A stretch of DNA of 64,000 nucleotides, from the NCBI GenBank assembly GCA_963755705.1, contig CAVWKW010000003.1, forward strand, positions 837,052-901,051, given 5' to 3'. A model generated the notes under the pieces. The model saw only the letters and a list, made by a program, of their open reading frames with translations. It made no database searches and was not told the origin of the DNA. This DNA comes from JBARDN01 sp963755705. GTDB lineage: Bacteria; Desulfobacterota; Binatia; Binatales; Binataceae. The position numbers were made by a program, and so were the translations under genes. This document shows positions 52,060 through 61,709 of the stretch, in pieces. Position 1 is the stretch's first letter. Each line of letters opens with the position of its first letter.

Positions 52060-52851
52060 CTACGGAGCTTCGGACAATTTCACCTTTTGAACCTGATCGG
52101 GTGAGATCCATCCCTGCTGGGCGAAGTGCTGCGAAAGATAGGCAACCACCTGGTCAGCGGTCTTGTCGCTCAGGTACGCGACCTGCGAGGTATAGGTCTT
52201 CGCGCCTCCGGCTGCGACGTTGGCCGCCGCCATGCCCGCGGTTGCGCCGCCCTGGGCCGCCGCTCCCGCGCCCATCGTGACGGCGGCGCCGGGCATCCGG
52301 CCGCTGTCGGCGTGAGTCGTGAATTGCAGCAGCGATTGCCGCGCGCCGGCGGTTACGCGGTATACATTCACCTGCGTATCGAGTTTCGAGGCGCCCGCGC
52401 CGAAGCCAATCACCAGCCGGCGCAGACGATTGCCTTCGTCAACATTCAGAAACTCACCGTCGATCAGCAGGTCGCCTTCCTGCGAAACGGTGTTGGCATT
52501 CCCGCGCACGACGGTGAATCCCAGATCGCCGAGCTGTTTGGCAACTTCCGCCGCCAGCGCGTCAGCCGCTTCCTTGCCGATCGCGTCCTCGCGCTGCTCC
52601 GCCGGAGTGCTGGAAAAGCTATTCAAGATTCGCGCGCCGATCGCGGTATTCTCGGAGACCTGCGATGCGGAGAACGCGAAATCGTCCACCACGATTCGCG
52701 CGGGACGGACCGAAGAGGTGGTCACCAGCGGTGTTCCGCTCGAGTCCGGCGTGACGGACGCGCCCGCGCATCCGGCAAACATCACCGCAATCGCCAGGCT
52801 CACCAATCGATTCCGCCTCGAACCCGCGGTTCCTCGTATGCTTGATTTCAT
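52060..52851 (-). CDS. DUF4410 family lipoprotein
   Basis: 263 residues. A basic N-terminus and hydrophobic stretch end in MFAGC (lipobox, Cys28). DUF4410 features: IVVDDFAFS, DALAAEVAKQLGDLGFTVVRG, LLIDGEFLNVDEGNRLRRLVIGFGAGAS. The family is of unknown function, linked to envelope stress. A Gly/Ala-rich insert follows residue ~205. Start at 52851 with GAGGACAG upstream; an in-frame start at 52875 is less likely. Confidence 0.8.
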   Translation of the reverse strand: MKSSIRGTAGSRRNRLVSLAIAVMFAGCAGASVTPDSSGTPLVTTSSVRPARIVVDDFAFSASQVSENTAIGARILNSFSSTPAEQREDAIGKEAADALAAEVAKQLGDLGFTVVRGNANTVSQEGDLLIDGEFLNVDEGNRLRRLVIGFGAGASKLDTQVNVYRVTAGARQSLLQFTTHADSGRMPGAAVTMGAGAAAQGGATAGMAAANVAAGGAKTYTSQVAYLSDKTADQVVAYLSQHFAQQGWISPDQVQKVKLSEAP

Positions 52852-52986
52852 GTTCGTCTGTCCTCCCCCTCTCATTCGCTGGCGGACCCGGATGTCCGCG
52901 GCGGACAGGATATCAGTACGCCGCCACTTCGGAGAGGCTTCGGAAGGATGAATTTGGTCCCGCAGGAGACCGAAAGATGTTCGCGA

Positions 52987-53343
52987 TTAGCGGTCCAACC
53001 ATTTCGGATTGTTGATCGCGAGCGCGTCGGCCAGCGACTCCCGCACATGCGCGCGCATCGCGGGATCATCGACGCTGATCGCTCCCTCGCGAATACGCAG
53101 CGCAAGCTCGGCGCTGAGCGCCTCGAGCTCGCCGCCGTGCCCGAGAATCGCGGTCAGCCGCCGGAGCTCAGCATCGGCCTGCGCGGCGCGCATTTCGGCC
53201 TCACGGCGGACGACGCTTAGCGCGTTGATTGTCACGCGAGTTTTAAAGCGATGATACCCCGTGAGCGTGGGCATCAACTCTTCTTCGAGATACTTCACCG
53301 CCGCACCCAGCAGGGTCGGGGCGTCGGGCATGCTGCGTGGCAT
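52987..53343 (-). CDS. DUF6285-like protein
   Basis: 118 residues, mostly helical: LLGAAVKYLEEELMPTLTGYHRFKTRVTINALSVVRREAEM then LRRLTAILGH. It matches small proteins (DUF6285) that regularly follow an APH-like kinase and an acyl-CoA dehydrogenase, as here. Function unknown; perhaps a subunit or stabiliser of those enzymes. 22 bases after the APH-like gene, same strand. Confidence 0.75.
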   Translation of the reverse strand: MPRSMPDAPTLLGAAVKYLEEELMPTLTGYHRFKTRVTINALSVVRREAEMRAAQADAELRRLTAILGHGGELEALSAELALRIREGAISVDDPAMRAHVRESLADALAINNPKWLDR

Positions 53344-53365
53344 TATCGAATCACGTCCTTTGCGC

Positions 53366-54376
53366 TCACTCGTCGCGCCCTTCGATCAAGGTCAGGAAAT
53401 CCCACAGCGGTTCCTCGATCCGCCGGCCGATCGCGCATCGCTCGATTCCGGTTTCCTCGATTCCGCGCATCCCCATCCTTAGACATCCGATCGCCCACTT
53501 GACGCAGCCAAACCCCTCCCAGAAACGAACCGCCTTGGGATCGACGCGCGCCCCACCGGCTTTCTCGTATGCGGCGAACAGATCCTCGCGCTTGCCGAAT
53601 CCTCCGACCGGGCCGCGGCCCCCGAAGCGCCAGGTTTTGACGCAGACCCATCCGAGGTCCTGCATCGGATCGCCGCTCTGCGCGATCTCCCAATCGAGCA
53701 GCAGGCGGATGCCGTCGTTCTCGCCGACGATAAAATTACCGGTGCGAAAATCGCCGTGAACCACCGTCCGCCGCGGATTTTTCGGCGCGTTCTCGGCCGA
53801 CCACTTGAGCCCAAGCTCGACCGCCGGATGCCGCAGGCCGTAGTAGTCGGCGATTCGATATTGCGCCGCCACCAGTTGCTCCGCGTCTTGGTAGGGGAGA
53901 AAAGGGACCTCGGCCAGGTCGATTCGATGGATCGCAGCCAGGATCTTGCCGCACTGCGCCGTCATGATCGAGCGCGCATGCGCGAATTTGTCCTCGCGCA
54001 CGATCTTCGGCCCGAGCGTCTCGCCCGCCACTCTCTCCGTGATGTAGCCTGGACCGAGGCCGTCGGAGGGTTCGAGAATTGCGCGCACCCGCGGCGCGGG
54101 AACGCCCCCGCGCACCGCCGCGATCATGATGAGCGCATCCTGGTCGCCGGTTATGTGCGGAGAAATGTCCGCGAGCGGGTTCGGCTGATCAACCGCGCCG
54201 GCGCTCGAAAGCTGGACGATAAATTCCTCGCGCCGGACGCCGATCTCGGCGTCGAACGACCAGGTGGTTTTGTTGGCGCCGCCGGTCAGCCGCTGCAGAC
54301 CGTGAATCGTGCCGGGCGCGCCGATTCGGCGGCCTACAACCTCGCCGAGGCGCGACGCGAAATCATTAGCGCTCAC
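53366..54376 (-). CDS. APH-like phosphotransferase (ACAD10-type kinase)
   Basis: 336 residues with a protein kinase-like fold: TGGANKTTWSFD (nucleotide-loop region), Brenner motif VHGDFRTGNFIV (catalytic Asp and Asn) and LLDWEIAQSGDPMQDLGW (Asp of the DFG-like site). In ACAD10/11-type proteins this kinase is fused to an acyl-CoA dehydrogenase and phosphorylates 4-hydroxyacyl-CoA as a step in its breakdown. Here the two are separate neighbours in one operon. It probably acts on a hydroxyacyl-CoA; the exact substrate is unknown. Confidence 0.88.
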   Translation of the reverse strand: MSANDFASRLGEVVGRRIGAPGTIHGLQRLTGGANKTTWSFDAEIGVRREEFIVQLSSAGAVDQPNPLADISPHITGDQDALIMIAAVRGGVPAPRVRAILEPSDGLGPGYITERVAGETLGPKIVREDKFAHARSIMTAQCGKILAAIHRIDLAEVPFLPYQDAEQLVAAQYRIADYYGLRHPAVELGLKWSAENAPKNPRRTVVHGDFRTGNFIVGENDGIRLLLDWEIAQSGDPMQDLGWVCVKTWRFGGRGPVGGFGKREDLFAAYEKAGGARVDPKAVRFWEGFGCVKWAIGCLRMGMRGIEETGIERCAIGRRIEEPLWDFLTLIEGRDE

Positions 54377-54406
54377 GATGATGCAAACCGGACGCGGATG
54401 CCGCCG

Positions 54407-55672
54407 TCACTGCGCTTCGCGATGGCCGAAGCCGAACAGGATCTGCGCAACCCGGCGCATCTGAATTTCCTCGGAGCCTTCGGTGATCCGGTAGCGGCGA
54501 TGATGCCGATAGATATGCTCGAACGGCTTGTGGCGCGAATATCCCATTCCGCCGTGCACCTGCATCGCGCGGTCGGCCGCCTCGCACACCAGCCGATTCG
54601 CGCGGTAATTGCACATCGCCACTTTGTCCGACAGCTTGAGCGCGACCTCGGGCTTGGACATCTGGTCCATCTCCCAGGCGGTCTTGTGGATGAGCGTGCG
54701 AAGCATCGCGGCCTCAGTGTGCAGCTCGACCAGAGGCCACTGGATCGCCTGGTTCTGCGCGAGCGGTTTGCCAAACGGTTTGCGCTCCTTGGCGTACTTG
54801 ACCGCCTCGTTGATGCAGAACTGCGCCGCGCCCAGCGACGACGCCGCCTGCCGGATGCGATTCTCGTGCACGAAGTGCTGCGCGACCGCCAAGCCGTTAT
54901 CGAGATCGCCCAGCACTTCGCCCGCCGGAATGCGGATGTTGGTGAGCGAGATGCGTGGATGGTCGGTCGGCATGTTGAAGGTCCACAGGTACTCTTCGAT
55001 CTTGAACCCGGGACTGTCGGTCGGAACGAGGAAGCATCCGATGCCGCGCGCGCTGCCGTCGCGATTGCTGTGGCGTGCAAAGATGAAATCGTGGGTGGCG
55101 GCGTGGACGCCAGTGTTCCACATTTTGGCGCCGTTGATCACCCACTGGTCGCCGTCGCGAACCGCCCGCGTTTCCATCCAGGTCGCATCGGAGCCGTGAT
55201 TGGGCTCGGTCAGGCCAAAGGCGATGCGCATGGTGCCGTCGAGCAGCTTGGGGATCCATTCCTTTTTCTGCTCCGGAGTGCCGAAGTCGCGGAACATCAG
55301 GACGGTCGGCATGTTGCCGACGATCGAATTTTCGTTCTGCAGGTCGTTGTGGAGGCCGAGTCCTTTGGCGGCCAGGTACTCGCGAATCACCGCCATCGCG
55401 AGGTTGGTGCCGTCCTTGCCGCCGTATTCGCGGGGCAGCGCGTAGCGGAAATGGCCGGCCTTGTCGGCCCGGCGGCGCATCTCGCGCAGAAGTTCCTCCC
55501 AGTCGTGGCGCGGAAGGCCGCCGTTTTCGAAATCGGTGCGAGCCCATTCGCGGCGATGGTCGAAGAACCGGATATTGTCGTTTTCGCGCTCGAGCGGCTT
55601 GATCTCGCGCTCGATAAAATCGTCAAGTTCTTTCAGGTAGGCGGTAACGTCGGCCGGAATCTGAAAATCCAC
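54407..55672 (-). CDS. Acyl-CoA dehydrogenase
   Basis: 421 residues of the ACAD fold. FAD and substrate motifs: AFGLTEPNHGSDATWMETRAV, WVINGAKMWNTG, the Arg-rich QVHGGMGYSRHKPFEHIYRHHRRYRITEGSEEIQMRRVA near the end. It oxidises an acyl-CoA to 2-enoyl-CoA. The GTG at 55672 is chosen for its strong GAGGAGAAACAGC upstream; an in-frame ATG at 55717 lacks a site. Together with APH-like and DUF6285 genes downstream it suggests hydroxylated or unusual fatty acid breakdown. Confidence 0.93.
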   Translation of the reverse strand: MDFQIPADVTAYLKELDDFIEREIKPLERENDNIRFFDHRREWARTDFENGGLPRHDWEELLREMRRRADKAGHFRYALPREYGGKDGTNLAMAVIREYLAAKGLGLHNDLQNENSIVGNMPTVLMFRDFGTPEQKKEWIPKLLDGTMRIAFGLTEPNHGSDATWMETRAVRDGDQWVINGAKMWNTGVHAATHDFIFARHSNRDGSARGIGCFLVPTDSPGFKIEEYLWTFNMPTDHPRISLTNIRIPAGEVLGDLDNGLAVAQHFVHENRIRQAASSLGAAQFCINEAVKYAKERKPFGKPLAQNQAIQWPLVELHTEAAMLRTLIHKTAWEMDQMSKPEVALKLSDKVAMCNYRANRLVCEAADRAMQVHGGMGYSRHKPFEHIYRHHRRYRITEGSEEIQMRRVAQILFGFGHREAQ

Positions 55673-55760
55673 GCTGTTTCTCCTCGGAAGCGATCGAACA
55701 TACCGATCGTTTAGCAAAGGATGGGATGAAGGGAAAGCTCGGTGCGCAGACCGTGCCGCT

Positions 55761-56591
55761 TCACTCGGCAGCGGTGTTCGCGCCCTGCACGACGATTACG
55801 CAGCGGTCCTCGCCCGGCACCTCGTCCAGCGGCATCGCGACTTCGTCGGCGAATTTCTTGCCCACGATCAGCAGCCGCCCGGGCGTCTGCTTGAATAACT
55901 GCTTCAGGCTGCGCTCGCCCAGCACGTCAGAGTGAAATTGGCGGCCAAGCTTTTTGCGCGCGTCGTGAACCATGTCGAGCAGCTCGTCGCCGGTATTCTC
56001 GACTCGTCCCGAGACCATCAGGGCGCGCAGTTTGGCGCGGGTTGGCCGCGCGATCCGAACCGCCAGTCCGAGCGCGGCCTGCCCATCGGCGCTCGAATCG
56101 AACGCCGCATAAACCCGCTCGAACGGGTGCGCGGTGCCCTGCACAAACACCCCAACGTTGATGGGCAGCGCCTTGGCGTGTGCGAGGACTTCGTGCACCA
56201 CGCCGCCCATCGCGCCGCCTGCGGAATTCGCGCGATGATACCCAAGGATGATCCATGAAACCCGCGCACTTTGCGCGGTGGCAAGGATGTCGTGCGCGGC
56301 GTCCGCCGACCATATCGCTTGTGGTGAAATCTCGACCCCTCGCGCGCGCGCGTACGCCATCGCAACGTCGAGAGCCGCTGAGGTGGGCGCGGCAGGATGC
56401 TCCGACCCAGGACGCGCCGAGGTCGCATCCGCAGCCGGGCGGACCAGCGCTAGCACGCGCACTGGAGGATCCTCGGCCTCACGCGCGGCGAAGGCAATTG
56501 AGAGCAGCGGAGCGACGCCCTCCGGATTCGCAACCGGCACCAGTAATCCCCGATTGCGATCGGGTTCCGTATCCGATTGCTCTAAATCCAC
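55761..56591 (-). CDS. Tandem universal-stress-protein-like domains
   Basis: About 276 residues. Two UspA-like halves: first GLLVPVANPEGVAPLLSIAFAARE..VRVLALVRP to IILGYHR; second FERVYAAFDSSADGQAALGLAVRIARPTRAKLRALMV to LIVGKKFADEVAMP. The same arrangement occurs as a C-terminal tail of cation:proton antiporters and permeases, but no membrane domain is encoded upstream. It may be a stand-alone regulator or the remnant of such a transporter. The GTG at 56591 is a guess; in-frame sequence up to 56699 has low GC and looks non-coding. Confidence 0.65.
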   Translation of the reverse strand: MDLEQSDTEPDRNRGLLVPVANPEGVAPLLSIAFAAREAEDPPVRVLALVRPAADATSARPGSEHPAAPTSAALDVAMAYARARGVEISPQAIWSADAAHDILATAQSARVSWIILGYHRANSAGGAMGGVVHEVLAHAKALPINVGVFVQGTAHPFERVYAAFDSSADGQAALGLAVRIARPTRAKLRALMVSGRVENTGDELLDMVHDARKKLGRQFHSDVLGERSLKQLFKQTPGRLLIVGKKFADEVAMPLDEVPGEDRCVIVVQGANTAAE

Positions 56592-56831
56592 CGCGTAGTT
56601 CGTTCGACCTGGATAAAACGAACGCCGAATGTGAAATGATCCTTCGGCGTCTGACGCTTCGAATGCTAGCCGGAACCAAAAGTACTCGCAAGGAAGCAAA
56701 TTCGGTCACGAATTATCAAGCGAGCAACTACCATCGTTCGGTCGCGGATACTATCGAGCGATCGCATTTACCTGAGCGCAAGAATCGGGGAAAATGGACG
56801 CGGCGCTGGTGGAAGAATCGAAGGAGACTTA

Positions 56832-58901
56832 TTGATAGTGGCGAGAAGGAATTGGCGGCGTTGTAGATCCGTCCCACACATCGCGCTGGCGCTGCTGTTT
56901 CTGCTCTTCCTATCTTATCCCGCGATCGGGAAGGCTGCCTCGTTCGCCGGCGTCCTTACCTATCACAACGACAATCTTCGTACCGGCCAAAATCTTTCCG
57001 AAACGATCCTCACGCCCTCCAACGTCAACTCGGCGCAGTTCGGTCTGCTGTTCACCGCGAGCGTTGATGCTCAGATATACGCGCAGCCGCTGTATGTACC
57101 GGCGGTGGCCATTCCAAAGAATGGCACGCACAATATCGTGATCATCGTGACCGAGAACGACAGCGTTTACGCATTCGACGCGGACACCGCCGGACCAGCC
57201 TTGTGGCACACCAGTCTCTTGAGCAACGGCGCGATTGCGATTCCTGCCGGCGATACCGGATGCGGCGATTTGACCCCGCTCATCGGAAGCACCAGCACGG
57301 GCGTGATCGATCCTGCCACGAATATCTTGTACCTAACGGCCGCCACCAAAGAAGCGAATGGGACTTACGTCTATCGCCTGCACGCACTGGACGTCGCCAA
57401 CGGGTCCGAGGAGCGAACCTCTCCGATCGTGATTCAGGGTTCAGTCGCGAGCACCGGATCCAACGCGAAGAGTGGCCAGATCTCACTGTCAGCTTTTTTC
57501 AATAATCAGCGGTCCGCGTTGCTGCTCGACGGCAGCGTACTTTACATGGCGTTTTCGTCGCATTGCGATTTCCCTCCGTACAATGGTTGGGTTGTTGGCT
57601 ATAACAAGACCTCGCTTTCGCAGTTGGCGCTCTACAGCATCGATCCAGATGGAACCGACGGCGGCATCTGGATGAGCGGCGGCGGATTGGCGGCCGACGC
57701 AACCGGAGACGTTTACCTCGCGACCGGCAACGGCACCTTCGACGCCAACATCGGCGGCCCAGACTACGGTGACAGCTTGATGCGGCTCACTCCTTCCGGC
57801 ACGAGCTTCAAGGTCAACACCTATTTCACCCCGTCTAACCAGCTCGGCCTCTCCCAGTCCGATCAGGATCTTGGGTCAGGCGCCTTGCTACTCCTGCCGG
57901 ATCAACCGACTGCGCCGACGCATCTTGCAATAGGCATGGGCAAGCAGGGCGTGCTCTATCTGGTCAACCGCGATGGAATGGGCGGTTATCAGACGGGAGC
58001 CAACGGCGCCGACAACGTAGTCCAGGAGATCAGCGGGGTCGGAGGCATGTTCAGCACGCCTGCCTATTTCAGCAACAACATTTACATTAGTCGCGCTAAC
58101 CAATTTCCGCAGCAATACTCGATCAGTAATGGGATGCTGTCGAACCCGCCGGTTCAGACCTTCCCTGTGACCTTCGCGTGGCCCGGCGCGACGCCGTCGA
58201 TTTCGGCTGACGGAAGCGAGAACGCGATTCTGTGGATGATCGCCAACATGAATAACATCGCGGTGCTTTATGCGCTCGACGCCTCAAACATCAGCACCGA
58301 ACTGTATGACAGCTCGCAGAACGCAACCCGTGACATGGCTGGAACCTACAACAAATTCCAGGTTCCCACCGTCGCCAATGGGAAAGTCTACGTCGCCACG
58401 CAGACCCAGCTCGCCGTGTATGGGTTGCTCGCCGGTTCCAGTCCCACGCCAACCAACACCGCGACGCCGCAGCCGACGCCAGGCGCGGAAAACGTGGTGA
58501 CAGTGACGCACACGGTTACCGGCATCGCGCATCCGGGAAACTCACGCAGCGGCGGCACGTTTATGCTGAGCAACGCAACCGGCGCCGCGGAGACGATCAA
58601 CTCGGTGACGGTGACCTTCAGCAACGCGGCAATGTTCAAATCGGCGAGGCTGAACGCCATCCACGCAACCGCGACGCGTTCGTCGAAAGTGACGCCACCG
58701 GCGGCGCAAACTCTGTTCACATTCAAAACACCGCTGAAGCTCCCGCCCAAGAAGAATGCCACGTTCCATCTGAATTTCACCGCGATCAAGGGAGCAGCCG
58801 CTCCGTCGGAACAGGTGGTAACCGGCGTCGCCACGTCGAGTTCGGCTCCGATGCTGGGGCTGCCGGGCAGCCTTGGATCCGTTTCACCGCCAACGAAATG
58901 A
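56832..58901 (+). CDS. Secreted PQQ-type beta-propeller protein
   Basis: 689 residues. The signal peptide (HIALALLFLLFLSYPAIGKAA) is followed by a pyrrolo-quinoline-quinone-like propeller (VNSAQFGLLFTASVDAQIYAQPLYVPAV.., VYAFDADTAGPALWHTSLL). After a Thr-Pro-rich linker (SPTPTNTATPQPTPG) comes an Ig-like C-terminal domain (VTHTVTGIAHPGNSRSGGTFMLSN). No catalytic Asp/Glu pattern of PQQ dehydrogenases is evident, so probably a structural or binding protein. Start TTG at 56832 is backed by AAGGAG five bases upstream. Confidence 0.78.
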   Translation: MIVARRNWRRCRSVPHIALALLFLLFLSYPAIGKAASFAGVLTYHNDNLRTGQNLSETILTPSNVNSAQFGLLFTASVDAQIYAQPLYVPAVAIPKNGTHNIVIIVTENDSVYAFDADTAGPALWHTSLLSNGAIAIPAGDTGCGDLTPLIGSTSTGVIDPATNILYLTAATKEANGTYVYRLHALDVANGSEERTSPIVIQGSVASTGSNAKSGQISLSAFFNNQRSALLLDGSVLYMAFSSHCDFPPYNGWVVGYNKTSLSQLALYSIDPDGTDGGIWMSGGGLAADATGDVYLATGNGTFDANIGGPDYGDSLMRLTPSGTSFKVNTYFTPSNQLGLSQSDQDLGSGALLLLPDQPTAPTHLAIGMGKQGVLYLVNRDGMGGYQTGANGADNVVQEISGVGGMFSTPAYFSNNIYISRANQFPQQYSISNGMLSNPPVQTFPVTFAWPGATPSISADGSENAILWMIANMNNIAVLYALDASNISTELYDSSQNATRDMAGTYNKFQVPTVANGKVYVATQTQLAVYGLLAGSSPTPTNTATPQPTPGAENVVTVTHTVTGIAHPGNSRSGGTFMLSNATGAAETINSVTVTFSNAAMFKSARLNAIHATATRSSKVTPPAAQTLFTFKTPLKLPPKKNATFHLNFTAIKGAAAPSEQVVTGVATSSSAPMLGLPGSLGSVSPPTK

Positions 58902-58913
58902 TCCGCCGTGGCG

Positions 58914-59198
58914 CTACTTGGACGATTCGGGTTTAGCCGCGCCCAGCCTGGGATCGTCCTCCGAGATACAGATCGACGACTTGAGACGGCTCAAGGTGGC
59001 CGTCGCTGCGGGATCTTTGGTGGCATGGCCGATCTCCGTCTCGAGTTCGGCGATACAACTGCCCTTGACGCTGAACACGAAGCCGCGCTGCCATTGCTTC
59101 AGCGGCGCGGACACGTCGAAACTGCCGCCTTTTGATATCGGCGGCATCAGCATGTACCAGAGAGACAGCGTCAGTGCGGCTGCGTGGCGAAATTTCAT
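58914..59198 (-). CDS. Small secreted protein, paralogue of the 18342-18647 product
   Basis: 94 residues: signal sequence (HAAALTLSLWYMLMPPISKG), then SFDVSAPLKQW, two Cys (GSCIAEL, SSICISEDD) and a charged tail. The layout and the FDV-x-AP-x-x-x-W element match the protein at 18342-18647. Function unknown. It converges with the propeller gene. Confidence 0.6.
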   Translation of the reverse strand: MKFRHAAALTLSLWYMLMPPISKGGSFDVSAPLKQWQRGFVFSVKGSCIAELETEIGHATKDPAATATLSRLKSSICISEDDPRLGAAKPESSK

Positions 59199-59232
59199 TC
59201 TACTAGATCGCCTATGCTAGAGGCTCGGATTC

Positions 59233-61650
59233 GTGTTGCGTGTTCCTCTCCTCTCTTATCATGGGTGCGCGATTCTCGCGATTCTCGCGTGCGTGGCGTT
59301 CTCTCCATGCGCCGCCGCCGCGCCCTCGACGCGCCACTTCTCCGGCAGCGTGGTCGATTCGATCGGCAAGCCGGTCGCCGGCGTAGTTCTGCGCGTTCAA
59401 TCCTCCAATGGGGTCATCGCGGCGAAGTCCCGAAGCGACGCGTCCGGCCACTTCGCGCTGGAACTGAGTCCGGGAACCTACCGGCTCACTGCCGACCATG
59501 CGGGTTTCGAGAGTGCGCAGCGCGCGATCACCGTCGCCGCCACGTTTAATCCGGCGCCGATCGTAATCGCGATGAAATCGGTAGGGCCATTGACCTTGCA
59601 GGGGGTGACGGCGCAGCTCGACCGCGCCCGCAATGATCTCTCGCCCGAAACCGGCGGCACCGCATACCGGTTTGATCAGCCTGCCATCCAGCGGCTGCCC
59701 GAGGGGCAGGACACCGCCCTCGCGCAAGTGCTGCAGCAGGCGCCTGGCGTCAGCCAGGACAGTTACGGTCAGGGTCAGGAGCAGATCCATATCAACGGCG
59801 AGAACGGCGGCGGAGTTCAATACCGCATCAACGGCGTGTTCCTGCCGGAAGCAGTCACCAGCTTCGGCGAGCTGTTCAGCCCCCGTTTCGTAAACAGCGT
59901 CACGCTCCTGACCGGCGCGCTCCCCGCTCAATTCGGATGGCGCAACGAGGGTGTGATCGACATTCACACCAAGGATGGATGCTCCGGCGGCGGCGCGAGC
60001 AACAACAATTTTTCATTCTTTGGCGGCCAGCATACGACGATGCAGCCGAGCTTCGAGCTGGGCGGGTGCGAGGGACGTTTCAGCTATTACGTGGCCGGAT
60101 CCTATATGCAAAATGATCTCGGACTGCAATCGCCCACCTCGAGCCCTGATCCGGGTCACGATCGCACCTATCAGGGCCAGGGCTTCGCGAACCTGTCGTG
60201 GCTGATCAATTCCACGACGCGCCTCTCGCTGATCGCCGGCACGTCGGTAAACTATTTCCAGATTCCGCCCGAGCCGGGCATCCCGCAGCAACACGTGCTG
60301 AGCGGCGTGCCGAGCTATCCGTCCGCGAACGTCCGCGAGAGCGAGTTCGAGCAAAGTTATTACGACATCCTGTCGCTCCAGGGATCGATCGGCGCGGATA
60401 CCACCTATCAGCTAGCTGCGTTCAACCGTTACTACTCGTTGACCTACAATCCCGATCCGGTAGGCGATCTCATCTACAATGGAGTCGCCGCGAAGATTCT
60501 GCACACCAGCTTCATCAGCGGATTGCAGGAAGACACCCGCTACCGCCTCAGCTCCACCGACACGATTCGCGCGGGATTTTATTTCAGCGGCGAGGCTATC
60601 GAGCTCGACGATCATGCCGAGACTTTTCCGGCGAAGGACGGGGTGCAGACCGGCACGACTCCAATCTCGATCGTCGATGACCACAATCAAATTGCGTGGC
60701 TGCTGGGATTCTATGCGCAGAACGAATGGCATCCGACCGAGAAGCTGACCATCAACATCGGCGCGCGATGGGACCTGATGAGCGCGTTCGTCACCCAGAA
60801 TCAGTTCAGCCCGCGCGTGGGAGTTGAGTACGCATTGTTTCCCGGCACCATCCTGCACGGCGGCTACGCGCGCTATTTCAAGGTCCCGCCGTTTGACCAG
60901 GTCGCGCTCGAGACCGTCAAGGCATTCGCCAACACCACCAACGCCGCGCCGGTCAACAGCGGCAACGATCGTATTCCGGCCGAGCGCGACGACTACTTCG
61001 ACGCGGGCATCCGCCAACGCATCTTCGGCGGCCTCAACGCGGGAGTGGACGGCTTTTACAAAATCGGGCACGACCAGCTCGACCTCGCGCAGCTCGCCGG
61101 CAGCGTGGTCACCGCGCCGCTTAGTTATTCGCAGAGCCGCGCATGGGGCTCGAGCTTCAGCCTCAACTACAAGCGTGAGTCGCTCACCGCGTACTTCAAC
61201 TTCGCGTACTCGGTCCTGCAGGCGAAGAACATCGATGCGGGCGCGTTCCTCGCCGACGATGCCGCCGAGATCAGCTATATCGCGAAACATTGGGTGACGC
61301 TCGACGACAACCAGATGTTCGTCGGCTCGGGCGGTGTGTCCTACAATCTGTTTGGATTTCTGCTCACCGCGGATGCGATCTGGGGCAGCGGTTATCGCCG
61401 CGGCTTCGCCAACTCAGGAGAGCTGCCGCCGATCCTGCAATTCAACGCCGGCCTCGTGCGCACGTTCAAGATCCCGCAATTCGGTCCGGTCGAGGGCCGC
61501 ATCGCGATGATCAACCTGTTCGATCACAGCTACGAAATTCGCAACGGCACCGGCATCGGAGTGTTCTCGCCGTCGTTCGGACCTCGGCGCGCGCTTTACG
61601 GAGGAATCCGGATCCCGCTGGGACAGGCAGCCCGCAGCGCGCAGCCTTGA
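59233..61650 (+). CDS. TonB-dependent receptor with N-terminal carboxypeptidase-regulatory-like domain
   Basis: 805 residues. Signal sequence (ILAILACVAFSPCAAAA), a CarboxypepD_reg domain (residues ~35-110: FSGSVVDSIGKPVAGVVLRVQ..), a plug (~135-250: QRLPEGQDTALAQVLQQAPGVSQDS.. to QFGWRNEGVIDIHTKDG) and a long beta-barrel (FYAQNEWHPTEKLTINIGARWDLM..). The C-terminus is RIPLGQAARSAQP, not ending in Phe, and no TonB box is clear. It imports an unknown ligand such as a metal complex or sugar across the outer membrane. GTG start at 59233. Confidence 0.9.
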   Translation: MLRVPLLSYHGCAILAILACVAFSPCAAAAPSTRHFSGSVVDSIGKPVAGVVLRVQSSNGVIAAKSRSDASGHFALELSPGTYRLTADHAGFESAQRAITVAATFNPAPIVIAMKSVGPLTLQGVTAQLDRARNDLSPETGGTAYRFDQPAIQRLPEGQDTALAQVLQQAPGVSQDSYGQGQEQIHINGENGGGVQYRINGVFLPEAVTSFGELFSPRFVNSVTLLTGALPAQFGWRNEGVIDIHTKDGCSGGGASNNNFSFFGGQHTTMQPSFELGGCEGRFSYYVAGSYMQNDLGLQSPTSSPDPGHDRTYQGQGFANLSWLINSTTRLSLIAGTSVNYFQIPPEPGIPQQHVLSGVPSYPSANVRESEFEQSYYDILSLQGSIGADTTYQLAAFNRYYSLTYNPDPVGDLIYNGVAAKILHTSFISGLQEDTRYRLSSTDTIRAGFYFSGEAIELDDHAETFPAKDGVQTGTTPISIVDDHNQIAWLLGFYAQNEWHPTEKLTINIGARWDLMSAFVTQNQFSPRVGVEYALFPGTILHGGYARYFKVPPFDQVALETVKAFANTTNAAPVNSGNDRIPAERDDYFDAGIRQRIFGGLNAGVDGFYKIGHDQLDLAQLAGSVVTAPLSYSQSRAWGSSFSLNYKRESLTAYFNFAYSVLQAKNIDAGAFLADDAAEISYIAKHWVTLDDNQMFVGSGGVSYNLFGFLLTADAIWGSGYRRGFANSGELPPILQFNAGLVRTFKIPQFGPVEGRIAMINLFDHSYEIRNGTGIGVFSPSFGPRRALYGGIRIPLGQAARSAQP

Positions 61651-61709
61651 CACCTATGTCAGCGCCGGCTTGGTGCGCTATAGGAAAACGCGGCAGGAGG
61701 ATCCCGGCG

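Noticed and set aside
53756..55714. Plus-strand 652-codon open frame opposite the APH-like and acyl-CoA dehydrogenase genes
   Set aside because: Spans two genuine genes on the other strand and their gap; no domain match.
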